DNA of 10,358 nt from Candidatus Saccharimonadia bacterium (GCA_023257755.1 JALRBM010000007.1:1-10358); one strand, 5' to 3'. Positions 1-7,006 are shown, counted from the first letter of the stretch. Notes: generated by a model from the letters alone, not told the origin. Made by a program: numbers and translations.

Positions 1-67
1 TGAGCAATAATAATAGCGTAACGCTCTAACCAACTGTATTATTCTGCTCATACCAATTGTGGTAGCA
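1..67. repeat. Palindromic tRNA-like remnant upstream of the tRNA gene
   Basis: The outer arms TGAGCA (1-6) and TGCTCA (45-50) pair. Inner arms 9-15 and 37-43 add seven more pairs around a 21-nt loop (16-36). The loop contains 21-36, an exact 16-nt reverse complement of the D-arm of the tRNA at 100-115. Positions 59-67 are an exact 9-nt reverse complement of the tRNA 3' end (157-165). Read on the minus strand, this looks like the CCA end of one tRNA followed closely by the D-arm of another, but the D-stem and anticodon stem do not pair properly, so it is not a working tRNA as far as visible. On the plus strand the hairpin is followed by ACCA (52-55), like a tRNA acceptor end. It may continue beyond the left edge. 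Confidence 0.5.
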
Positions 68-87
68 CCTTACGAACCCCAAATTAT

Positions 88-164
88 GGCAGCGTAGCTC
101 AGTTGGTTAGAGCGTAGGACTCATAAGCCTAAGGTCACAAGTTCAATCCTTGTCGCTGCTACCA
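88..164 (+). tRNA. tRNA with CAU anticodon, probably elongator tRNA-Met
   Basis: A full cloverleaf folds over 77 nt. The acceptor 88-94 pairs with 154-160 (first pair G-U), the D-arm is 97-113, and the anticodon stem is 115-119/127-131 with loop 120-126 and anticodon CAT at 122-124. The T-arm is 137-153 with loop TTCAATC. The discriminator is A161 and CCA is encoded (162-164). The anticodon stem has an A-G mismatch at its loop-closing pair (119/127). CAU can be elongator Met, initiator Met or lysidine-modified Ile2. A paired first acceptor position and the lack of three G-C pairs in the anticodon stem argue against initiator. Met and Ile2 cannot be separated with certainty here. Confidence 0.93.
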
Positions 165-176
165 CGATATTATTTG

Positions 177-205
177 GATCGCCCGAGGGGGCGATCTTTA
201 TTATT
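177..205 (+). terminator. Rho-independent terminator of the tRNA
   Basis: GATCGCCC (177-184) pairs perfectly with GGGCGATC (189-196) across a 4-nt loop, followed by a T-rich run TTTATTATT. It lies 12 nt after the tRNA CCA end and stops its transcript before the next gene. Confidence 0.88.
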
Positions 206-243
206 AATAGCCGCGATTCAGCCATTAAATTTAAAGCGAGTGA

Positions 244-258
244 TATTCTAAAGAAATG
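244..258 (+). promoter_or_regulatory. Extended -10 promoter with leaderless start of the HEPN-like gene
   Basis: TGATATTCT (241-249) is an extended -10 element (TG-N-TATTCT). The ATG starts after only six bases (AAAGAA), the usual distance to the transcription start, so the mRNA would begin at or next to the start codon. No Shine-Dalgarno sequence and no good -35 (221-226 is GCCATT) are visible. The same spacing and almost the same bases occur before the MMPL gene. Confidence 0.5.
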
Positions 259-1230
259 GAAACCAATAACCTTAATGATCGCTTACTCGCCACTATCGCC
301 AACATTGAAGAGAGGACTGACGGCGAACTTATTGCACTGGTCAGGGAAACACTCACAAGGGTGGGAACGGGTGCACCTATCGATGACGTTAATGATCAGT
401 ACAAGATAATCTACCGAGAGCTTGATGAACGATTCAGGAAACAAGGGGTCGAACATATTAATCAATTCGACGATTTATGGGAGTTCTATTCTTATTGGAA
501 AGAGAATAATTTGAATACCTATGCTGCCCGGCGGGCATACGTAAGGTCCCTCTATCGGCAAGATGCAAGCTCCGACCCGCTATGGGTAGGTATTCATCCC
601 GTGATACGTGACGTAGCAAAATCTCGCTTTGACAGTGGACACCGGGCGGATGCTGTAGAGGCGGCATTCAAAGAAATCAATAGTCGGGTCAAGGAGTACG
701 TCAGGCAAAAAACCGGAGAAGAGCTCGATGGAGCCTCGCTTATGACCCATGCCTTCTCCCCTTCTAAGCCAATTATTATTCTTGATGATCTAGATACCGA
801 GGATGGGAGAAATATCCAACAGGGTTATATGCAAATGTTTGCAGGTGCTATGATAGGCATTCGTAACCCAAAAGCCCATGCCAATACTGAAATCGATAAG
901 GACGAAGCGGTTTCGCTCATTCATTTTGCGAGCACTCTTTTTGCAAAATTTCTCCTTGCCACTCAAAATATCGAGCCAATTCAAGAGGAAGCGAAGGACA
1001 ATAAAAGTCGTGGTCTTTTTGTGCGGCTGTTCAATCCTGACGACCACGACCTTCTCCTAACCCTCAAGACTACTGTTCTGAACCACCCAGGCAAAGAGCC
1101 TGTAATACTTGTACTAGGAACCAAAGAGCGGACTGCCATACGCCTCCCTATGAAAGTTAAGTTTTCCGATGAACTCACTCGGGAACTTTCGAAGGTGTTT
1201 GGCGATGAGAACGTAGTGATAAGGTCCTAG
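256..1230 (+). CDS. Ymh/TIGR02391-type HEPN-like protein with DnaE-tail-like C-terminal domain
   Basis: 324 residues. The middle part (about 110-240) has the look of the Hypoth_Ymh (TIGR02391) family: HPVIRDVAKSRF near 114, KPIIILDDLD near 171 and the family hallmark GIRNPKAH at 201-208. R203 to H208 fits the Rx4H motif of HEPN ribonucleases, a superfamily common in toxin-antitoxin and abortive-infection systems, so RNase activity is plausible but not shown. Residues 1-100 are mostly helical and unrecognised. Residues 252-324 look like the C-terminal tail of bacterial DNA polymerase III alpha: LFVRL near 254, a conserved PG at 278-279, VILVLG, IRLPMKV and the end GDENVVI. This fusion is unusual. 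The ATG at 256 is chosen because an extended -10 lies six bases upstream. No antitoxin gene is adjacent, and the gene converges on the anti-sigma gene with 29 nt between. Confidence 0.75.
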   Translation: METNNLNDRLLATIANIEERTDGELIALVRETLTRVGTGAPIDDVNDQYKIIYRELDERFRKQGVEHINQFDDLWEFYSYWKENNLNTYAARRAYVRSLYRQDASSDPLWVGIHPVIRDVAKSRFDSGHRADAVEAAFKEINSRVKEYVRQKTGEELDGASLMTHAFSPSKPIIILDDLDTEDGRNIQQGYMQMFAGAMIGIRNPKAHANTEIDKDEAVSLIHFASTLFAKFLLATQNIEPIQEEAKDNKSRGLFVRLFNPDDHDLLLTLKTTVLNHPGKEPVILVLGTKERTAIRLPMKVKFSDELTRELSKVFGDENVVIRS

Positions 1231-1259
1231 CCCCTCGGCTTGCCCTACTTGCCCCTTAG

Positions 1260-2513
1260 TTAATATTTCTGCATAACATTTAAATCTTTGACCGTTCGTT
1301 CTACCATCAGCCCGATAGTGCTTATTTGACTCCAGGATAGATTGAGAGATGATTCATTTGCTGCCTCCAGATAGTAAATACTCAGACTATCCCCCACCTT
1401 AATCTTCAAATCCTCTGGACTTGTCTTGGCATAAATAGAGTCAAAGCTAGCCAGCCCATACACGCGGTCCTGGTTGTACTGATCGACAATGTTGCGCGGA
1501 GTTTGGACAATATATATCACGCCCTTGCCCGCATCTAATTTAATCGAAGTTGCGTCATAGCTCACTACGCGTCCCTGGATGGTTTTCTGACTCCTTGGAT
1601 CACTCATGGATGGCAGACCACCGCCACTCGTCACAATAAGTGTTGTCTGATTGATGCCATTGCTCTGCAGACATATACGCTCGGGGTTGCCGTCACATGC
1701 AGAGCGGGCATTAACATATGATTGGTAGTCGAGGCTATAGTACTTCGCCGGTAAAGACAACTTAAAGATAACCATGCCGTCGGTTTCCTCGGTATTGTAC
1801 TGGTCGCCATACTGAGCTGGGATAAAGTACAGGACTGTATCACCAGGCTTTACCGACTCAAGCGGAACTACCTTGCTGCCCTCGACCACGCGCACGTTGT
1901 TTGGTAGGGTTCTTGCGCGTCTTTCCAGTACTAGGTTTTTGTCTTGAATACCCTTCACCGTATCTGCTGTGTTAAGTGAACCCACCATCCTGAATAGTGC
2001 CCGATCAGTACCGCCCATCTTTTCCAGCGACTGTCGATCGTTTCGAATCCATGAGGTAACGACGTCTATATCACACTTGGCTTGTAATACCTTCTTGCCA
2101 TCTTCGGCGGATAAATCACTGCCCCGTTTTAATTCGTAGGTTGTTCCTTCTTTCTTTTGCTCGTCGCAGCTGTCGAATTCGACCGTTAGTTGCTCTCGCC
2201 CGAACTCGTTTGTTCCCGATTGGTTAACTTTTACCTGCGTGAGGTCTGATACCGTCTTGACGACCGCATAGGTAGTTCCCGCGACAAGCAGCAATGCCCC
2301 AGCAGCGAGGGCTGCAATCGCTATTTTTGGTAAGTGGCGTATTTTCATAAATAGTGTCTCCTTTTTAGTGACACTCGTTTTACGAACCGCATTCGAAAAT
2401 ATTTCAGCCGACCTGACGCGAGCCATGACCTTATCCGTAAATTCACTATCTTCTGACCCAGCCCCTGTTGGCCGGGCGGCGACTAATCGTGCATCAAACA
2501 CAGTGTCTTTCAT
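1260..2513 (-). CDS. Membrane-anchored anti-sigma-factor-like protein
   Basis: 417 residues from the ATG at 2513, which overlaps the sigma-factor stop as ATGA and has AAGGGAGAAG ending 5 nt upstream. An earlier in-frame ATG at 2555 lies inside the sigma gene and is less likely. Residues 1-60 are charged and cytoplasmic, and would be the part that holds the sigma factor. Residues 64-84 form one membrane helix, and 85-417 would lie outside. The outer part has four cysteines (116, 147, 273, 281), possibly two disulfides, and two similar beta-rich stretches with a VKPGDTVLYF (221-230) / VKVGDSLSIYY-like (372-381) pattern. No zinc-binding HxxxCxxC anti-sigma motif is present. The role as anti-sigma rests on the coupling to an ECF sigma gene and on topology, not on a recognised domain. 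A strong internal start at residue 56 could give a second, shorter product. Confidence 0.75.
   Translation of the reverse strand: MKDTVFDARLVAARPTGAGSEDSEFTDKVMARVRSAEIFSNAVRKTSVTKKETLFMKIRHLPKIAIAALAAGALLLVAGTTYAVVKTVSDLTQVKVNQSGTNEFGREQLTVEFDSCDEQKKEGTTYELKRGSDLSAEDGKKVLQAKCDIDVVTSWIRNDRQSLEKMGGTDRALFRMVGSLNTADTVKGIQDKNLVLERRARTLPNNVRVVEGSKVVPLESVKPGDTVLYFIPAQYGDQYNTEETDGMVIFKLSLPAKYYSLDYQSYVNARSACDGNPERICLQSNGINQTTLIVTSGGGLPSMSDPRSQKTIQGRVVSYDATSIKLDAGKGVIYIVQTPRNIVDQYNQDRVYGLASFDSIYAKTSPEDLKIKVGDSLSIYYLEAANESSLNLSWSQISTIGLMVERTVKDLNVMQKY
2346..2366 (-). promoter_or_regulatory. Internal ribosome binding site and start in the anti-sigma gene
   Basis: On the minus strand AAAAAGGAG (2366-2358) lies nine bases before an in-frame ATG (2348-2346, residue 56 of the long form). 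The product from this ATG would begin with MKIRHLPK and run straight into the membrane helix, like a signal-anchor protein without the cytoplasmic domain. This site matches the Shine-Dalgarno consensus at least as well as the one at the gene's own start. Confidence 0.6.
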
Positions 2514-3028
2514 GCCAACTTCTCCCTTAGCTGCGCCTTCGCACGGCTTATCCATGTTCCTACGGTATTGACCGACGTATCATGCTCTTTAGCAATCTCT
2601 TTATAGCTCTTGCCCTGCCAAAAATACGCCTTTATAATCTCGGCGTATTGCGGCGGCTCAAGCGTGTTGACTGCCTGGCGAATCGCCGCGATTTCGTCCT
2701 GCTCCAGCCCCTCGGGCTGTATGGATTCTACATACTCTTCGACGTTTTCGATATACACTCTTCTTTTGTTTTTGCGTAGGTAGTCAATACAAAGATTGGT
2801 CGCGATTCGATACAACCAGGTAGAAAACCTGGCCTTGTCATTTGAAAAATTCCTTAGATTTTTATACGCCTTTAAAAATGTCTCTTGGGCAATGTCTTCG
2901 CCCTCCTGTCTATTGTTTACAAGGTTTTCACAGTGAATAATCAAGCCTGTTTGGTAGCGCTCGACAAGTGTTCGGTATTGCTCCGTATCCCCTTTGATTA
3001 TCTGGGAGATACATTTCTCTTCATCCAT
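2510..3028 (-). CDS. ECF-type RNA polymerase sigma factor
   Basis: 172 residues from the ATG at 3028. The sigma-2 region lies at about 10-90, with the core-binding and -10 recognition helices (GEDIAQETFLKAYKNL at 43-58, FSTWLYRIATNLCIDYLRK at 68-86). The sigma-4 helix-turn-helix is at 138-168 (SYKEIAKEHDTSVNTVGTWI). Length is typical for ECF factors. ATGs at 3031, 3037 and 3067 and a TTG at 3070 are also in frame, and none has a Shine-Dalgarno sequence. I prefer 3028 because a TATAAT hexamer at 3041-3036 ends seven bases before it, pointing to a leaderless mRNA. The stop overlaps the start of the anti-sigma-like gene by ATGA, which couples their translation and makes a regulatory pair likely. 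The inducing signal cannot be read from sequence. Confidence 0.88.
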   Translation of the reverse strand: MDEEKCISQIIKGDTEQYRTLVERYQTGLIIHCENLVNNRQEGEDIAQETFLKAYKNLRNFSNDKARFSTWLYRIATNLCIDYLRKNKRRVYIENVEEYVESIQPEGLEQDEIAAIRQAVNTLEPPQYAEIIKAYFWQGKSYKEIAKEHDTSVNTVGTWISRAKAQLREKLA

Positions 3029-3035
3029 CATGCTC

Positions 3036-3066
3036 ATTATACGAAAGACGGCACCAAAATATTTCA
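3036..3066 (-). promoter_or_regulatory. Promoter of the sigma/anti-sigma operon, possibly autoregulated
   Basis: On the minus strand a perfect TATAAT (3041-3036) lies just before the start codons. A second reading of the same site is TGAAAT (3066-3061), 17 bases, CGTATA (3043-3038), which resembles the GAA-type -35 and CGT-type -10 of ECF-dependent promoters and would imply self-activation. The vegetative reading has a poor -35. Which holderenzyme uses it cannot be settled here. Confidence 0.4.
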
Positions 3067-3191
3067 TCAAAGAAGCGGCGATAGGTCACCAAAACCTACA
3101 ACAAGACTCGTAGGGTCGTAAGTGTTCGATAAAACATACGCCTGCTCAATACCTATGGTGGGCCTCGCGGTCAGCGGGGGCTCATCATTTT

Positions 3192-3221
3192 CTTATCAGA
3201 GCTACTTCGCCACTTTTTCAA
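3192..3221 (-). promoter_or_regulatory. Weak candidate distal promoter for the sigma operon
   Basis: TTGAAA (3221-3216), 18 bases, GATAAG (3197-3192) on the minus strand, just after the DUF4385 stop. It would leave a leader of about 150 nt. The whole 3068-3225 gap contains no gene that I can support; a small dyad TAGGT/ACCTA lies at 3082-3098. Confidence 0.25.
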
Positions 3222-3225
3222 GGGG

Positions 3226-3678
3226 TTATTTCGCTTTATGTTCGTCTCTCATCCGAAGATAGTCAGGGTCTTCCATGGCCCGTTTATAGTAGCCATAAAA
3301 GATGCGCGCCGATACCGCCTTTGGTGAGGCTTCGGAGTTCTCGTCCTGGGGCTTTGTGTTGCCATCCGGGTCATATTTCCTCCCCGACGCGTGATTGGCG
3401 TACCGGCGCGACCGCGTAAATCCCATCTGCAAAAACTTGCGCGCCATGTCCATCCCGACAAAATCACCCTGGCGTCCGTAGGCTTTAAAAAGCTGCCAAA
3501 TCTTTTTGGCTGACCCCTCTGCCATATCAGGGGTTGCAAATTTCCAATAGGGAAGGATTTCGCTTTTATACGGTTCGGCTATTAAAACTCCTTGCTCGCC
3601 CCGCCCAATTTGATATTTTTCAGGGTATTTTCTGAAATCAATATTCCTGTACCTATTGGCGTAAGAAGTATCGCTCAT
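3226..3678 (-). CDS. DUF4385 family protein
   Basis: 150 residues, of the size I expect for this family. The recognisable blocks are IDFRKYPEKYQIGRGEQGVL (13-32), EPYKSEILPYWKF (35-47) and the very conserved DFVGMDMARKFLQMGFTRSR (72-91) followed by RYANH and GRKYD. The function is unknown; the protein looks soluble, basic and aromatic-rich, without signal peptide or membrane helix. The ATG at 3678 is supported by AGGAAAG five bases or fewer upstream, lying across the end of the MMPL gene. Only six bases separate the two genes, so it is probably the second gene of the exporter operon, though a functional link is not obvious. Confidence 0.85.
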   Translation of the reverse strand: MSDTSYANRYRNIDFRKYPEKYQIGRGEQGVLIAEPYKSEILPYWKFATPDMAEGSAKKIWQLFKAYGRQGDFVGMDMARKFLQMGFTRSRRYANHASGRKYDPDGNTKPQDENSEASPKAVSARIFYGYYKRAMEDPDYLRMRDEHKAK

Positions 3679-3684
3679 ACTTTC

Positions 3685-5994
3685 CTATTTTTTTACCTTA
3701 AGCGGCCACCACATGCGTGGGCCAAGTTCCAACGTAAGTGCTGGGACAAGAAGAGATCGGACGATAATCGTATCCAACAGTACCCCGAACGCAACAATAA
3801 AAGCGATCTGCACTAGGAACATGATGGGGATTACACCCAACGCGGCAAACGTTGCCGCCAGCACGATACCTGCCGACGTGATAACCCCGCCTGTCACTAC
3901 CAGTCCTTTAATCGTGCCCGCACGCAGACCCAGCCGAAGCGTCTCCTCCCGAACTCGGGTCATCAGGAAGATATTGTAATCAATGCCTAGTGCAACCAAG
4001 AACACAAATCCGAATATGACCACTGACGGATCCGCACCAGGGAAGTTCCACACGTTGTTGAATAGCAGCGCAGAAACCCCTAGGGTGGCGCCAAAGGAGA
4101 GAACGGTTGTCAACAGGAGTATGATCGGCGCGATCAGTGATCGAAGCAACATCATGAGAATCAGGGTGATCGCGACAAGTATCAGGGGGATCACGACATA
4201 GAGATCACGCAGCGATGCCTGATTGGTGTCATACTGAATTGCACTCGTTCCACCGACGAGCGCACTCTCGTCCACGGCCTTCACTTGCTTTCGAAGCTCT
4301 ACAATATCCTCGCGGGCCGCAACCGAATCAGGCGCATCCTTTAAGGTAACTTGCAACAGTACAGTATCATCGGCAACCTTCGGCGCGGCATTTCTAAACG
4401 GATAAGCTTCATCGGCAAGAGACTGGACGTCCGGAATTGATGTGGATGCCATCCGGAAGGACTGTTCGATAAGGGCGTCGGGTGCTCCGGGCATCCGAGC
4501 AGCGATCTCTCGTCGTATTTCTGCCAGCTGGGTGTCACGCTTTTCAGTGATCGTCGCTACGAGCTTACCACGCAACTCCGTCTCTGCCCGGCCCACCGGT
4601 GCCGCCCCTGAAGGCGTCCCAGTTGCCGTTACGTTAACCGAATCAATACCATCGCTTTGATCTAACCTCTCGACGACGTCATCGATCTTGGCAACATTTG
4701 CCAACACATAGGTTGGCGAGCCCGAACCGCTCGGGAAATGTTCGTTAAGGATTTTCTGGCCCTCTCGCGCTTCTGAATATCCAAGGATGAGGTTACTTTG
4801 CGATACGCCTTCTGCTCTTAGATGCGGCACACCCAGGCAGGCGATAACGAGAACGAGCAATGTTCCCGCCCAGATCCTTCGCGGATGGCGACTGACTAGC
4901 CTTCCTACTTTTGCCCATGCCGCATGTCGATACGCATAATCATGGAGCGTCTTATCTTTTTCCTGTATTGGTTTTCGGGGCCAAAATGCCATTCGCCCAA
5001 AGACCAGCATGACCGAGGGGAGGAATGTTAGGGCAACTGCGACAGACAATGTTATACCAATACCACCGACCGGCCCTAGTGCCTTGTTCGAGCCAAGATC
5101 AGAAAAGAGAAGACACAATAGCCCGATAGTCACCGTCCCCCCAGCAGCGATAATTGGTTCAAACGACGCCTTGAAGGCCGCCTTTGTTGCCTGCCAAGCT
5201 GTTTGATGCTGCATTAGTTCTTCGCGATACCTCGAGATATACAGCAGCGAGTAGTCTGTCGCCGCTCCAATAACCAAGATAAACAGGATCCCTTGAACCT
5301 GCCCGTTCAACTCTATAACACCCGCCTCGGCAAGATGATATACCGCAAATATTCCGGCAGCAAGGGCTGACATCGCAGCCGTTAAAACGATGATCGGTAA
5401 AAAAGGCGAACGATACACAACAATCAAAATGACAAAAACCACACCGAGAGCCACCAATAGCAACGTGCCATCGATCCCCTCAAATGCTCCTTGCAGATCA
5501 TGAGCGAGCGATGCCGGGCCGGTCAGCTTATGTTCAACGGGAAGATTGGCATCGTTCAGTGTCGTCGCGAGGGCAGGAAAAATCTCTTTAAAGTCACCGT
5601 CACTTTGAAGGGGGAGAACCAGAAAAGCCGCTTTGGAATCTTCGGATATTATAGCCGGCGACAACTCTTCTTTGACACCCTCCACCTTGCCAAGCTCCGC
5701 CCGCACTCTATCAATCGCTTCTCTGTCTTCGTTCGATAAAGCCTCCTTATCGGTATCAAAAACCGCCAAGGCGGGGATTGTACTGTTGTCACGAAATTTC
5801 GATAGCTGCTCGTTTACTCGGGTCGCTTCGGCTGTCTCAGGCAAAAAAGTTGTCAGGTCCGTGCTAGAAACATCACTGATTTTGCCAAAGTACGGCCCCC
5901 CTACCGCAGCCAATGCCAACCATACAATAATTAAGCTGCTCGGTAGGATAATACGAAGCCACTTTGGGGGAGCAGATTTGTATTTCTTTGTCAT
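3685..5994 (-). CDS. MMPL/RND-family transporter (YdfJ/MmpL-like)
   Basis: 769 residues with the duplicated RND layout. One helix at 13-33 is followed by an outer loop (about 40-170) and five helices at about 177-335. A second half follows, with a helix at about 373-391, an outer loop (about 395-595) and five helices at about 598-755. The proton-relay position of each half is visible: GAATDYSLLYISRYREE around D247/Y248 and GIDYNIFLMTRVREE around D672/Y673. VSQSNLILGYSEAREGQKIL (397-416) at the start of the second loop is typical of actinobacterial-type MMPL proteins. It should export lipids or hydrophobic drugs using the proton gradient; the substrate is unknown. The ATG at 5994 is immediately preceded by TATACT plus six bases, so the transcript is probably leaderless. 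The downstream partner is a DUF4385 gene. Confidence 0.92.
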   Translation of the reverse strand: MTKKYKSAPPKWLRIILPSSLIIVWLALAAVGGPYFGKISDVSSTDLTTFLPETAEATRVNEQLSKFRDNSTIPALAVFDTDKEALSNEDREAIDRVRAELGKVEGVKEELSPAIISEDSKAAFLVLPLQSDGDFKEIFPALATTLNDANLPVEHKLTGPASLAHDLQGAFEGIDGTLLLVALGVVFVILIVVYRSPFLPIIVLTAAMSALAAGIFAVYHLAEAGVIELNGQVQGILFILVIGAATDYSLLYISRYREELMQHQTAWQATKAAFKASFEPIIAAGGTVTIGLLCLLFSDLGSNKALGPVGGIGITLSVAVALTFLPSVMLVFGRMAFWPRKPIQEKDKTLHDYAYRHAAWAKVGRLVSRHPRRIWAGTLLVLVIACLGVPHLRAEGVSQSNLILGYSEAREGQKILNEHFPSGSGSPTYVLANVAKIDDVVERLDQSDGIDSVNVTATGTPSGAAPVGRAETELRGKLVATITEKRDTQLAEIRREIAARMPGAPDALIEQSFRMASTSIPDVQSLADEAYPFRNAAPKVADDTVLLQVTLKDAPDSVAAREDIVELRKQVKAVDESALVGGTSAIQYDTNQASLRDLYVVIPLILVAITLILMMLLRSLIAPIILLLTTVLSFGATLGVSALLFNNVWNFPGADPSVVIFGFVFLVALGIDYNIFLMTRVREETLRLGLRAGTIKGLVVTGGVITSAGIVLAATFAALGVIPIMFLVQIAFIVAFGVLLDTIIVRSLLVPALTLELGPRMWWPLKVKK

Positions 5995-6000
5995 TCCTTT

Positions 6001-6039
6001 AGTATATATAAGAATCTGCTTTTATCGACATAAGAATCT
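6001..6039 (-). promoter_or_regulatory. MMPL promoter with two direct 10-bp repeats
   Basis: TATACT (minus strand, 6006-6001) is followed by AAAGGA and then the ATG, implying a transcript starting at the start codon; the purine run touches the ATG and is too close to act as a normal ribosome binding site. Two copies of ATAAGAATCT (plus-strand reading, 6008-6017 and 6030-6039) are spaced 22 bp, about two helical turns, and cover the expected -10 upstream edge and -35 region. They are good candidates for a regulator binding site. No consensus -35 is seen, as expected of a regulated promoter. Confidence 0.5.
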
Positions 6040-6068
6040 AGGAACCGCTACTTGCTCCCTCTTGCTTA

Positions 6069-6090
6069 CTGAATAGTCTTCCCTATTCAG
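6069..6090. repeat. Perfect 22-bp dyad between MMPL gene and ABC operon
   Basis: CTGAATAG (6069-6076), six bases, CTATTCAG (6083-6090): an 8-bp perfect palindrome about 85 bp upstream of the MMPL start. No T-run follows on either strand, so it is not a standard terminator. It may be an operator for a dimeric regulator or a second hairpin after the terminator next to it. Confidence 0.55.
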
Positions 6091-6109
6091 AGAAAAGGCC
6101 GTCACGGCC
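6091..6109 (-). terminator. Terminator of the ABC exporter operon
   Basis: On the minus strand GGCCG-TGA-CGGCC (6109-6097) is followed by TTTTCT, a short but all G-C stem with a T-run. It lies about 90 nt after the permease stop. A further pairing GCGACCA (6112-6118) with TGGTCGC (6153-6159) makes the preceding 3' UTR structured. Confidence 0.6.
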
Positions 6110-6196
6110 AGGCGACCATTTGCACGCTTGGCGATATGATAACCGGTGCCGTTGGTCGCTCAAACCAAGCCCGTTCCACCTTGAGGGCCTTTGCTA

Positions 6197-7006
6197 CTAA
6201 TGACTCGTCTTACGGCGGAACAGCCACGAAGCCACCACCATAGAGACAACCATGATACCAAGGCACCATAGGGTTGCAATCCAGAGATGGTCACCGACCG
6301 GCCACCCGAGCATCAATGCACGGATCGCCTCGATAATGTGGGTGATCGGCTGGTTTTCCGCAAATGCTTTAAGGCCGTCGTTCATACCCTCGAGTGGAAC
6401 AAACGCGCTACTGGCGAAGGTAAGAGGGAAGACAACGATAAACGAAAGCCACTGCACACCTTCGATACTCTTGGCCATCACACCGGCAATCGCCGAAAGC
6501 CATGAGAAGGCAAGTGTGAAGAGGAGGACGATCCCTGTGATTAGCAGCCAGTCAACAAAATTCGCATTTGTCCTAAATCCAATCGCGAGTCCCGCCACAA
6601 TCATAACTGCGGTTGAAATCCCGTTGCGGAACAGGTCGGAAATAACGTGACCGTTTAGGACCGCTAGGTTAGCCATCGGCAATGAGCGGAACCTATCAAT
6701 GATTCCCTTTTGCATATCGTTCGCCACTGCAATAGCTGTGGTCGTCGACCCGAAGGCAACGGTTTGGACAATAATACCCGCCATCAGGAAGTTAAGGTAG
6801 GTCACACCCGGCGGCAAGGCCTGCGAAATTGCCCCGCCAAACACAGTGGCAAACAATACCAAGAACATGATCGGTTGGAAAAACGTTCCGAGCAGCTGGT
6901 CGGTGTTACGAATAATATGCGTGCTGCTGCGCTTGATCATCAGCAGCGAATCCATCACCCAAAGCACGAGCTTCGGCTTTTTTTCAAATTCCAGTTGAAC
7001 GGCCAT
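6197..7006 (-). CDS. ABC-2 type exporter permease (DrrB-like)
   Basis: 269 residues, the usual size for DrrB-type permeases. Six membrane helices can be placed at about 43-59, 69-89, 128-146, 152-174, 185-205 and 243-263. The cytoplasmic coupling segment with DRFRSLPMA (104-112) after the second helix, and SSAFVPLEGM in the fifth helix region, are typical of the DrrB/ABC2_membrane group. It would form a dimer working with the ATPase encoded just upstream, exporting a drug, lipid or glycolipid. The start ATG overlaps the ATPase stop by one base (TAATG) and has AAGGGAAG upstream, so the two are translationally coupled. Confidence 0.92.
   Translation of the reverse strand: MAVQLEFEKKPKLVLWVMDSLLMIKRSSTHIIRNTDQLLGTFFQPIMFLVLFATVFGGAISQALPPGVTYLNFLMAGIIVQTVAFGSTTTAIAVANDMQKGIIDRFRSLPMANLAVLNGHVISDLFRNGISTAVMIVAGLAIGFRTNANFVDWLLITGIVLLFTLAFSWLSAIAGVMAKSIEGVQWLSFIVVFPLTFASSAFVPLEGMNDGLKAFAENQPITHIIEAIRALMLGWPVGDHLWIATLWCLGIMVVSMVVASWLFRRKTSH

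Noticed and set aside
2514..2555. Earlier start (ATG at 2555) for the anti-sigma-like protein
   Set aside because: It lies inside the sigma gene's last helix; the ATG at 2513 has the ATGA overlap and a proper ribosome binding site.
3029..3070. Earlier starts for the sigma factor (TTG 3070, ATG 3067, 3037, 3031)
   Set aside because: They overlap the promoter elements and lack ribosome binding sites; the family normally begins near residue M of MDEEKC. The choice remains uncertain.
6019..6162. Minus-strand open stretch after the ABC permease with a faint GTG-HIAKR pattern like a histidine-kinase G-box
   Set aside because: No start codon with a ribosome binding site, similarity too short, and the stretch overlaps hairpins and the MMPL promoter; not enough to call a pseudogene.
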